Shown in pieces: positions 54,570 to 62,628 of a stretch of 64,000 bases of DNA (position 1 is the stretch's first letter; every line of letters begins with the position of its first letter). The position numbers were made by a program, and so were the translations under genes. The stretch comes from Dysgonomonas sp. 216 (lineage in GTDB: Bacteria > Bacteroidota > Bacteroidia > Bacteroidales > Dysgonomonadaceae), in contig NZ_QVMM01000020.1 in assembly GCF_010501065.1 (NCBI RefSeq), forward strand, positions 1 through 64,000, given 5' to 3'. A model generated the notes under the pieces. The model had not been told where the DNA came from. It made no database searches and was given only the letters and a program-made list of their open reading frames with translations.

Positions 54570-55970
54570 ATGGGTTACAAAATAAATGTAAATACAAAGA
54601 CTTTACTTGCCGACCTTCAAACTCCTGTGGGTATCTATTTAAAAATAAGAGATATTTATCCCGAATCGGCTCTGTTGGAAAGTTCGGATTTCCATTCCGA
54701 AGATAATGGATATTCTTTTATTGCGCTCGATCCTATTGCTCGTTTTACTGTGAATAACAAAAGGGTAAACAAACAATATCCTGATGGAAAATCAGATGAG
54801 TATATATTGAAAAATTCGGATAGGCTGACGGATATATTCCAACAGTATATTAACAATTTCGATATACAGGGCGAAAACCCTACAGGCATGAATGGGTTCT
54901 TTGGTTATACATCGTACGATGCAATTCGTTACTTTGAAGATGTAACTCCTGATAACAATAAATTAGAGAATGCCGATGTTCCCGAATTCTATTATATTCT
55001 TTATAAATTTATTATTGTAGTTAACCATCTGAAAAACGAACTGGTTATAGTTGAAAATATTCCGGATGGAGAAGTTTCGGAATTGGACGATTTAGAAACC
55101 GTTTTACTTAATAACAATATAGCTGTATATCCGTTCGCTAGCATTGGTAGCGAATACTCAAACATAACAGATGAGCAACATATCGAAATGATAAAACAAG
55201 GAATTTCGCACTGTAGGCGTGGCGATGTATTCCAAATTGTATTATCGCGTTGTTTTAGCCAACAGTTTAAGGGGGACGAGTTTAATGTATATAGGGCTTT
55301 ACGCTCCATTAATCCATCGCCTTATTTGTTTTTTTTCGATTTTGGCTCGTTCCGTGTATTTGGATCTTCGCCCGAAACTCATTGTAAAGTATCGAAGGGG
55401 AAAGCTTTTATCGATCCTATTGCAGGAACATATTTCCGTACAGGTGACGATGAAAAAGACCGCATATTATCGGAAAAACTGCTAAAAGACGAAAAAGAAA
55501 ATGCCGAACATGTTATGCTAGTCGATCTGGCACGTAACGATTTGAGCCGTAATTGTCATAACGTAAAATTGGAGTTTTATAAGAATGTACAATTCTATTC
55601 TCATGTAATTCATTTGGTGTCGCGTGTTAGTGGTACTGTAGATAAAGGAACGAGCAGTATAAAGGTTTTTGCCGATACATTTCCGGCAGGTACATTATCG
55701 GGTGCGCCAAAGGTAAGGGCTATGCAGCTTATCGATGATATAGAAGGTGACATGCGCGGCGTTTATGGTGGATGTATAGGTTTTATAGGGTTCAACGGCG
55801 ATTTAAATCAGGCCATAACAATTCGCACATTCTTGAGTAAAAACAATACTCTTTACTATCAGGCGGGCGGTGGTATTGTAGCCAAATCGAATCCCGAAAC
55901 AGAAGTGATGGAAGTGAAAAATAAGCTGGGTGCTTTGAAAAAAGCCATAGATTTTGCAGAAAAGATATAA
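54570..55970 (+). CDS. trpE: Anthranilate synthase component I
   Basis: TrpE makes anthranilate from chorismate using ammonia from TrpG. The 466-residue protein has LLES (residues 35-38), the motif that binds tryptophan for feedback inhibition, and the catalytic region GSSPETHCKV, DPIAGTYFRTG and AEHVMLVDLARNDLSRNC. It starts one base after trpB stops, so the two are closely coupled. Confidence 0.97.
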   Translation: MGYKINVNTKTLLADLQTPVGIYLKIRDIYPESALLESSDFHSEDNGYSFIALDPIARFTVNNKRVNKQYPDGKSDEYILKNSDRLTDIFQQYINNFDIQGENPTGMNGFFGYTSYDAIRYFEDVTPDNNKLENADVPEFYYILYKFIIVVNHLKNELVIVENIPDGEVSELDDLETVLLNNNIAVYPFASIGSEYSNITDEQHIEMIKQGISHCRRGDVFQIVLSRCFSQQFKGDEFNVYRALRSINPSPYLFFFDFGSFRVFGSSPETHCKVSKGKAFIDPIAGTYFRTGDDEKDRILSEKLLKDEKENAEHVMLVDLARNDLSRNCHNVKLEFYKNVQFYSHVIHLVSRVSGTVDKGTSSIKVFADTFPAGTLSGAPKVRAMQLIDDIEGDMRGVYGGCIGFIGFNGDLNQAITIRTFLSKNNTLYYQAGGGIVAKSNPETEVMEVKNKLGALKKAIDFAEKI

Positions 55971-55983
55971 GAAGCTTAATGAT

Positions 55984-56553
55984 ATGAAAATTCTGATTTT
56001 TGACAACTACGATTCGTTTACATATAACCTTGTTCATTTAGTTAAAGAACTTGGTTACACTGAGGTAGATGTTTTCAGAAACGATAGAATTTCGTTGTCT
56101 GATGTGGAAAAATACGATAAAATAATACTGTCGCCCGGTCCGGGTGTTCCGTCCGAAGCGGGATTGTTATTACCTTTGATAAAACAATATGCCGAAACGA
56201 AATCCATATTGGGTGTATGTCTTGGGCATCAGGCAATAGGGGTGGCTTTCGGGGCGAATTTGATAAATCTCGAAGATGTTCATCATGGTATATCGTCAAC
56301 TTCTGACATTATGGGCAATGATTATATTTTTGATGGTTTGGAAAAACAACAGGAAATAGGACGCTATCATTCGTGGATAGTCGATTCGAAGGACTTACCC
56401 GATTGTTTTGAAATAACAGCAGTTGATGCAAACGGACAGATAATGGCGATGAAGCATAAGAAGTACGATGTGCATGGTGTACAGTTTCATCCTGAATCTG
56501 TGTTGACACCCGACGGCAAAACGATATTAAAAAATTTTCTAACAAATAATTAA
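55984..56553 (+). CDS. trpG: Anthranilate synthase component II (glutamine amidotransferase)
   Basis: A 189-residue class-I glutamine amidotransferase with the nucleophile Cys in GVCLGHQAIGVAFG, GRYHSWIV and the His-Glu pair of GVQFHPESVLTP. The ATG at 55984 (MKILIFDNYDSFTYN) matches the family start; an upstream in-frame ATG would overlap trpE. It feeds ammonia to TrpE and may also serve p-aminobenzoate synthesis. Confidence 0.95.
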   Translation: MKILIFDNYDSFTYNLVHLVKELGYTEVDVFRNDRISLSDVEKYDKIILSPGPGVPSEAGLLLPLIKQYAETKSILGVCLGHQAIGVAFGANLINLEDVHHGISSTSDIMGNDYIFDGLEKQQEIGRYHSWIVDSKDLPDCFEITAVDANGQIMAMKHKKYDVHGVQFHPESVLTPDGKTILKNFLTNN

Positions 56554-56568
56554 ATAATAACTAGCACT

Positions 56569-57930
56569 ATGAACAAAAAGATTCTTTTAAGCGAAAACGA
56601 AATTCCTGAGAAATGGTATAACATTGTGGCCGATATGGCAAACAAGCCTTTGCGTCCACTTCATCCCGCAACAAAGAAACCCTTAGAGGTAAGCGATCTT
56701 GAGCCAATATTTGCAACCGAATTGGCAAAACAAGAGTTAAATTATACCGATCGTTGGATTGAAATTCCTGAACCAATACGCGAACTGTATAAAAATTATC
56801 GTCCAACCCCATTGGTACGTGCTTACGGACTAGAAAAAGCTCTGGATACTCCGGCTCATATCTACTTTAAGAACGAAAGTGTTAGTCCTGTGGGTTCGCA
56901 CAAACTGAATTCGGCAATAGCACAAGCATATTATTGCAAAGAGCAGGGTATAACAAATATCACTACCGAAACCGGTGCAGGACAGTGGGGGGCTGCTCTG
57001 TCGTATGCTGCAAACCATTTTGGTTTGGATCTGGCTGTTTATATGGTAAAAATCAGCTACCATCAAAAGCCTTATCGTCGTTCAATCATGCAAACATACG
57101 GAGCCGAAGTTATAGCCTCGCCAAGTATGAGTACGAAAGCCGGACGTAAAATTATCACAGAAAATCCTAACTATCAGGGAAGTTTAGGTACAGCTATTTC
57201 GGAAGCGATAGAATTGGCAATGAATACACCAAACTGTAAATACACGCTGGGTAGTGTGTTGAATCATGTTGCACTTCATCAGACTATTATAGGATTGGAA
57301 GCCGAAAAACAAATGGAAATGGCAGGCGAATATCCCGATGTTGTAATCGGTTGCTTTGGTGGAGGATCTAACTTCGCAGGAATAAGCTTTCCGTTCCTTC
57401 GTCATAAATTGACCGAAGGAAGAGATGTGCGCCTTGTTGCTGCCGAACCGGCATCGTGTCCTAAATTGACTCGCGGTAAGTTTGAATATGACTTTGGTGA
57501 CGAAGCCGGGTATACACCTCTTTTGCCAATGTTTACACTGGGGCATAATTTTGCACCGGCCAATATTCATGCAGGTGGACTTCGCTACCATGGTGCAGGA
57601 ACTATTGTCAGCCAACTGAAAAGAGATGGATATATAGAAGCTGTGGATGTGAAACAACTCGACACATTCGAGGCAGGTGTATTGTTTGCTAAAGCAGAAG
57701 GTATCATTCCTGCGCCGGAATCGTCGCATGCCATCTATGCAGCTATTCAGGAGGCATTGAAGGCAAAGGAAGAAGGTCGTCAGAGAACAATCCTTTTCAA
57801 TCTGTCGGGGCACGGACTTATCGACATGGCTGCTTACGACCGTTATTTTGATGGCGAATTGACCAACCATGAGTTATCCAGCGAAGAGATTGCCAAAAGC
57901 ACCGATACATTGGAGAAACTGGTGAAGTAA
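56569..57930 (+). CDS. trpB2: TrpB2-type tryptophan synthase beta-like protein
   Basis: A 453-residue PLP-dependent enzyme of the TrpB2 subgroup, longer than TrpB1 by an N-terminal extension. The Schiff-base Lys112 is in VSPVGSHKLNSAIAQ, and ETGAGQWG and CFGGGSNFAGI follow. It resembles the partner-independent form that makes tryptophan from indole or O-phosphoserine in other species. It lies 15 bases behind trpG, in the middle of an operon that already holds trpB. Its real role is unknown. Confidence 0.9.
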   Translation: MNKKILLSENEIPEKWYNIVADMANKPLRPLHPATKKPLEVSDLEPIFATELAKQELNYTDRWIEIPEPIRELYKNYRPTPLVRAYGLEKALDTPAHIYFKNESVSPVGSHKLNSAIAQAYYCKEQGITNITTETGAGQWGAALSYAANHFGLDLAVYMVKISYHQKPYRRSIMQTYGAEVIASPSMSTKAGRKIITENPNYQGSLGTAISEAIELAMNTPNCKYTLGSVLNHVALHQTIIGLEAEKQMEMAGEYPDVVIGCFGGGSNFAGISFPFLRHKLTEGRDVRLVAAEPASCPKLTRGKFEYDFGDEAGYTPLLPMFTLGHNFAPANIHAGGLRYHGAGTIVSQLKRDGYIEAVDVKQLDTFEAGVLFAKAEGIIPAPESSHAIYAAIQEALKAKEEGRQRTILFNLSGHGLIDMAAYDRYFDGELTNHELSSEEIAKSTDTLEKLVK

Positions 57931-57944
57931 GATTATAAACAATC

Positions 57945-58943
57945 ATGAAACAAATACTAAACAGATTATTTAACCATCAGCATCTGAGCCGTTCCGAGTC
58001 GAAGGATATCTTGACTCGGATGGCAGCAGGTGAATATAATAATGCCCAGATAGCAGCATTTATCAGTGTATACCTGATGCGCAGCATAAGTATCGACGAG
58101 TTTTTGGGCTTTACCGATGCTTTGCTCGATTTAAGAATGAATGTTGATACACTTTCAGCTTACAATCCAATTGATATAGTTGGTACAGGAGGCGATAATA
58201 AAAATACGTTCAATATATCTACTTTGTCGTGTTTCGTTGTTGCAGGGGCAGGTCACAAGGTGGCTAAGCATGGTAATTATGGGGCAACCTCTGTTAGTGG
58301 AGCTTCGAATGTGATGGAGCAACACGGGGTTAAATTTACATCGGATGTTAGTAAACTAGAAAAGTCGTTAGACAAAACCAATATAGCTTATCTGCATGCT
58401 CCGCTTTTTAATAATGCATTGAAGATAGTAGCTCCGGTGCGTAAGGATTTGGGCGTTCGCACATTTTTTAATATGTTGGGCCCCGTGGTAAACCCGATAA
58501 TGCCGAAGCGAAATGTTCTGGGGGTATTTAACCTGAAAATGGCGCGAATGTATCATTATATGTATCAGCAAACCGATTGCGATTTCTCTATTGTTCATGG
58601 TTTGGATGGGTATGACGAAATTTCGCTTACTGGCGATTTTAAGGTAATTAATAAGACTCAAGAAATTATCTATTCGCCCGAAGAAGTAGGACTTGTGCGT
58701 TGCCGAGAAGAAGACCTGAATGGAGGCGATACGCCCGAAGAAGCGTCAAAAATATTTGACAACGTTATAAATAACGAGGCTACCGATGCTCAAAAAAATG
58801 CGGTTATAGCTAATGCTGCGGTAGCTATACAAACAATAAATAATAGTCTGTCGTTTGAGGAGGCTATTTCGCAAGCCCGTGAATCGATTGAAAGCGGAAA
58901 TGCAAAAAGAACGTTTAGTAAGTTTTTAGAATTCAATACCTGA
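57945..58943 (+). CDS. trpD: Anthranilate phosphoribosyltransferase
   Basis: TrpD transfers phosphoribose from PRPP to anthranilate. The 332-residue protein has the PRPP motif GTGGDNKNTFNIST near residue 78 and KHGNYGATSVSG. FNMLGPVVNP is also present. It is a separate gene, not fused to trpG. It lies 14 bases after trpB2. Confidence 0.96.
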   Translation: MKQILNRLFNHQHLSRSESKDILTRMAAGEYNNAQIAAFISVYLMRSISIDEFLGFTDALLDLRMNVDTLSAYNPIDIVGTGGDNKNTFNISTLSCFVVAGAGHKVAKHGNYGATSVSGASNVMEQHGVKFTSDVSKLEKSLDKTNIAYLHAPLFNNALKIVAPVRKDLGVRTFFNMLGPVVNPIMPKRNVLGVFNLKMARMYHYMYQQTDCDFSIVHGLDGYDEISLTGDFKVINKTQEIIYSPEEVGLVRCREEDLNGGDTPEEASKIFDNVINNEATDAQKNAVIANAAVAIQTINNSLSFEEAISQARESIESGNAKRTFSKFLEFNT

Positions 58944-58956
58944 TTTATTCTCGTTT

Positions 58957-60132
58957 ATGAATGGCAATCAATCGTTGAAACGTATCCGTTGGGCAGTTTT
59001 TTTCCTTTATTTCAGTCAGGGACTTGTGTTTTCCAGCTGGGCGAGTCGTATTCCCGATATAAAGGCAGCATTTGCAATGGATGATGCAACATGGGGAACA
59101 ATGCTTTTTATGATTCCCATAGGACAATTATGTGGAATGTTTTTTTCGGGTTTTGTTATAGCACGTTGGGGTAGTAGTTTAATATTGCGCATTGCTTACC
59201 CGGCCTATATGCTGGCTCTTATTGCGATTGGTTTTTCGACCAACTTACATACTTTAATACTCAGTCTTATATTATTTGGCGTTGCGGGTAATTTTTGTAA
59301 TATAGGAGTTAATACTCAGGGGGTGAATGTCGAGAATATGTATGGAAAGTCTATAATGTCTTCGTTTCATGGGGCATGGAGTCTTGCAGGTTTTGTCGGG
59401 TCGTTAATAGGTTTATTAATGATAAATTTAAAATTAACGACATATAATCACTTTCTTATAGTGTCGGTATTAGTAATAATATTAATACTGATAAATGTAA
59501 GATATTTGCAACCCGATATAAAGAAAAGTAGAAGTGTTGAGAATGAGGACGAAAAACTAAAGCGAAGAAAGAATAAACCTGAGTCGTTTCTTTACTTTTT
59601 AGGTCTGGTTGCATTCTGCGGAATGATAGCCGAAGGTTCGATGTTCGATTGGAGCGGGGTCTATTTTAAGGATGTGTTGCAAGTATCGTCTAATCTTGTA
59701 CCTATAGGTTTTGCGTCGTTTATGATAACTATGGCAACCGGTCGTTTTGTTGCCGATTCGGCAATTCGCCGATGGGGCAGGTTGCGTGTTGTTCAGGTTT
59801 GCGGAGCATTAATCTTTATAGGTCTGTTTATTTCGGCTGTTTTACCTAATATTATAGCAACAACAATTGCTTTTATGATTATAGGCTTGGGAACATCAAG
59901 TATAGTTCCGTCTATATATAGCGTTGCAGGAAAGCACACAAATATATCTGTTAGTTTGGCTCTGACTATCGTTTCGAGTATCAGTTTCTTCGGTTTTTTG
60001 CTGGGACCTCCTATAATTGGCTATATTTCGCAAGCAACTAATTTACGTTACTCTTTCGGTATAATTGCATTATCAGGTATTTGTATTGTTTTACTCTCTT
60101 CGAAAATAAAAGTATTTCGTAACGAGGATTAA
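58957..60132 (+). CDS. MFS transporter inside the trp operon
   Basis: A 391-residue protein with about 12 membrane helices and a YbjJ-like N-terminus (FFLYFSQGLVFSSWASRIPD, ATWGTMLFMIPIGQ). A central acidic/basic loop (residues 193-210) separates the halves. It lies between trpD and trpC with 13- and 19-base gaps on the same strand, so it must share the trp transcript. It may carry tryptophan, indole, anthranilate or a related aromatic, but direction and substrate are guesses. YbjJ itself has no settled function. Confidence 0.85.
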   Translation: MNGNQSLKRIRWAVFFLYFSQGLVFSSWASRIPDIKAAFAMDDATWGTMLFMIPIGQLCGMFFSGFVIARWGSSLILRIAYPAYMLALIAIGFSTNLHTLILSLILFGVAGNFCNIGVNTQGVNVENMYGKSIMSSFHGAWSLAGFVGSLIGLLMINLKLTTYNHFLIVSVLVIILILINVRYLQPDIKKSRSVENEDEKLKRRKNKPESFLYFLGLVAFCGMIAEGSMFDWSGVYFKDVLQVSSNLVPIGFASFMITMATGRFVADSAIRRWGRLRVVQVCGALIFIGLFISAVLPNIIATTIAFMIIGLGTSSIVPSIYSVAGKHTNISVSLALTIVSSISFFGFLLGPPIIGYISQATNLRYSFGIIALSGICIVLLSSKIKVFRNED

Positions 60133-60151
60133 ATAAAAAAGGTAATTAACT

Positions 60152-60931
60152 ATGAATATTTTAGATAAAATAATCGCAAATAAAAAAGTAGAAGTAGAGA
60201 AGTATAAGCAACAGATTTCTATATCCGATTTAGAATATCAGATAAAAGATGCTGTAAAGCCTAAATCGTTTAAGCAGGCTCTCGAAAAATCTTCGACAGG
60301 TATTATTGCAGAGTTTAAGCGTCGTTCGCCTTCGCGCGATTGGATTTTTAAAGAAGCTAAGGTTGAAGAGGTTATTCCTTTATATTCTAAAAACGGAGCA
60401 AGTGCAATATCTGTACTTACTGATATAGATTTTTTCGGAGGAACGTTGGCCGATTTGGAATTAGCAGCAAGTTTAACTCAAACCCCTTTGCTAAGAAAAG
60501 ATTTTGTTATAGACGAATATCAGCTCTATCAGGCTGTGAAATATGGAGCAAGTGCCATATTGCTGATAGCTTCGGCTTTAACTGTAGAGCAAACAAAACA
60601 ATTGGCTCAGAAAGCTAAACAATTAGGATTAGATGTATTACTAGAGATACATAACGAACAGGAACTGAATCATATAAATGAATATGTGGATGTAGTAGGG
60701 GTAAATAACCGTAATTTAGGAACATTTGTTACCGACATACAAGTTTCTTTTGATCTTGCAGATAAAATACCTACGGATTTTGTGAAGATTTCGGAAAGTG
60801 GAATTTCTCAGCCACAAACGGTTATTGATTTGCAGCAAGCAGGGTTTAAAGGCTTTTTAATGGGCGAAAACTTTATGAAGACAAATAATCCGGGTAAGGC
60901 TCTTGAGGATTTTATAGCGCAATTGCAATGA
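60152..60931 (+). CDS. trpC: Indole-3-glycerol phosphate synthase
   Basis: TrpC closes the indole ring. The 259-residue protein has the family pattern GIIAEFKRRSPSRDWI, SVLTDIDFFGG and LRKDFVIDEYQ, then VGVNNRNLGTF and SESGISQPQ. It is a stand-alone enzyme, not fused with TrpF. Its stop codon overlaps the trpF start by 4 bases. Confidence 0.96.
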   Translation: MNILDKIIANKKVEVEKYKQQISISDLEYQIKDAVKPKSFKQALEKSSTGIIAEFKRRSPSRDWIFKEAKVEEVIPLYSKNGASAISVLTDIDFFGGTLADLELAASLTQTPLLRKDFVIDEYQLYQAVKYGASAILLIASALTVEQTKQLAQKAKQLGLDVLLEIHNEQELNHINEYVDVVGVNNRNLGTFVTDIQVSFDLADKIPTDFVKISESGISQPQTVIDLQQAGFKGFLMGENFMKTNNPGKALEDFIAQLQ

Positions 60932-61554
60932 AACTGAAAATAAAAGTTTGCGGGATGAAATATCCTGACAACATAAAAGAGTTGGATAAGCTTTCGGTCG
61001 ATTATATAGGCTTTATTTTTTACGAGAAGTCGCCAAGATATGCAGGGCTTCTAAGTTCTTTAGATTTGAATCAATCTTTAACGAAAGGAAAGAAAAGGGT
61101 AGGGGTGTTTGTAAATGCCGATCGTGATTTTGTCTTACAAACGATAGATAAATATAGTCTGAATGTGGTTCAATTGCATGGAAACGAAAATACGGATATG
61201 GTACAAAGCCTAAAAAAACATGCAGTTGTATTTAAGGCTTTTAGTATTAGTGAAGTGGATGACCTGAAAAAAACGGAGAGTTACAACGGAGTTGCCGACT
61301 ATTTTTTATTCGATACCAAAACATCTCAGCATGGAGGTTCGGGGCAAAAATTCGATTGGTCGATACTTGAACATTATAAAGGAAACACTCCTTTTTGGCT
61401 TAGTGGAGGAATTTCGGTTGAAGATGTTGACGAGATAAAGGAGATTAACCACCCAAAACTATTTGGCGTTGACATAAACAGCCGCTTCGAACTGGAACCG
61501 GGATCGAAGGATATTCAGTTATTGAAACAATTTATAAAAGAGATAAAGCTATGA
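60928..61554 (+). CDS. trpF: Phosphoribosylanthranilate isomerase
   Basis: A 208-residue TIM barrel converting PRA to CdRP. Motifs are [10 protein letters not shown] near the start (catalytic Cys7) and [20 protein letters not shown] and [17 protein letters not shown] (with the catalytic Asp) follow. It overlaps trpC and trpA by ATGA at each end, indicating translational coupling across the three genes. Confidence 0.95.
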   Translation: MKLKIKVCGMKYPDNIKELDKLSVDYIGFIFYEKSPRYAGLLSSLDLNQSLTKGKKRVGVFVNADRDFVLQTIDKYSLNVVQLHGNENTDMVQSLKKHAVVFKAFSISEVDDLKKTESYNGVADYFLFDTKTSQHGGSGQKFDWSILEHYKGNTPFWLSGGISVEDVDEIKEINHPKLFGVDINSRFELEPGSKDIQLLKQFIKEIKL

Positions 61555-62324
61555 ACAGGATTGAAAAATTATTTAAACAAAAAAACAAAAATATTTTATC
61601 TATATATTTTACAGCGGGTTATCCGAATCTGAACGATACTTGTGAAGTGATAAAAGAACTTGAAGCTAATGGTATTGACCTAATAGAAGTAGGTATTCCT
61701 TTTTCCGATCCTATGGCAGATGGCCCAACAATACAGGCAAGCGGAACTGTTGCTTTACATAACGGTATGTCGTTGAAAATCCTTTTCGATCAATTGGCCG
61801 ATATACGTAAGGATGTTTCGATACCACTGATAATGATGGGGTATTTGAATCCGATTATGCAATACGGATTCGAGGCTTTTTGTAAAAAGTGTAACGAGGT
61901 TGGTATCGACGGGGCAATTATGCCTGATCTTCCGTTCGATGATTATATAAAAGAATATAAACCGATAGCCGATAAATATGGTGTCAAAATAATAATGCTG
62001 ATAACGCCCGAAACTTCGGACGAACGTATACGTTTGATTGACGAACATACCGATGGATTTATTTATATGGTGTCGTCGGCGGCGACAACAGGTGCGCAAA
62101 AAAGTTTTGACGATCAAAAGCAGGCTTATTTCAGAAAAATTAATTCGATGAATTTGCGTAATCCCCGTTTAATTGGTTTCGGAATATCGAATAAGGCAAC
62201 ATTTGAAGCAGCTCAGGCAAATGCAAGTGGTGCTATTATTGGAAGTAAATTTATTACATTACTGAAAGATTCGTCAAGTATAAAAGAAGCTGTAAGCAAC
62301 TTGAAAAAAGCGTTGGCAGAGTAA
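61551..62324 (+). CDS. trpA: Tryptophan synthase alpha chain
   Basis: TrpA releases indole from indole-glycerol phosphate and passes it to TrpB. The 257-residue protein has [19 protein letters not shown] (with the catalytic Glu and Asp) and the phosphate-binding GFGISNKAT and GAIIGSKFI. It is the last gene of the operon, with a terminator 27 bases downstream. Confidence 0.96.
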   Translation: MNRIEKLFKQKNKNILSIYFTAGYPNLNDTCEVIKELEANGIDLIEVGIPFSDPMADGPTIQASGTVALHNGMSLKILFDQLADIRKDVSIPLIMMGYLNPIMQYGFEAFCKKCNEVGIDGAIMPDLPFDDYIKEYKPIADKYGVKIIMLITPETSDERIRLIDEHTDGFIYMVSSAATTGAQKSFDDQKQAYFRKINSMNLRNPRLIGFGISNKATFEAAQANASGAIIGSKFITLLKDSSSIKEAVSNLKKALAE

Positions 62325-62350
62325 GTTTTTGTACATATTAAAATAGACTG

Positions 62351-62384
62351 AAGGGATTCATAAATTTATTGGAATCCCTTTTGT
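62351..62384 (+). terminator. Terminator of the trp operon
   Basis: A perfect 9-bp stem (AAGGGATTC and its complement, 12-nt loop) followed by TTTTG. Confidence 0.75.
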
Positions 62385-62458
62385 AATTTATCTGTGATAT
62401 AGAAATCAATTGCCGATAAGCAATAGATTACGAACATATATTTGAAAAATGTAAATTT

Positions 62459-62480
62459 CTGTCAGGTATGTCAGGTTTTG
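62459..62480. repeat. CTGACA-N3-CTGACA repeat, copy d (reverse orientation)
   Basis: CTGTCAGGTATGTCAGG (62459-62475) with TTTTG behind it. The complement has two CTGACA boxes with a 3-base spacer and an A-rich left flank, the same layout as copies a, b and c 40 kb away. Confidence 0.6.
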
Positions 62481-62570
62481 CAATAAATGTTTATTGTAAG
62501 GTATTCTAATTGATTGGTAATTCTATTTTGGTAGAATTAATAAACTGAAACAATAATGCTGATTCGTATA

Positions 62571-62608
62571 AATAAAAAACGGACTATAAGTTTCCGAATA
62601 GCCCGTTT
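62571..62608 (-). terminator. Terminator of nrdJ
   Basis: An 11-base stem (AAACGGACTAT with ATAGCCCGTTT, one mismatch) at 62577-62608. On the minus strand it is followed by a T-rich run. It begins 21 bases past the nrdJ stop codon. Confidence 0.7.
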
Positions 62609-62628
62609 AATTTATTTAGATAGAAATT

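Larger units (their letters stand above)
62325..62628 (+). other. 304-base region between trpA and nrdJ (convergent)
   Basis: Holds the trp terminator (62351-62384), repeat copy d (62459-62480), and the nrdJ terminator (62571-62608). Nothing else was recognised. Confidence 0.6.
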
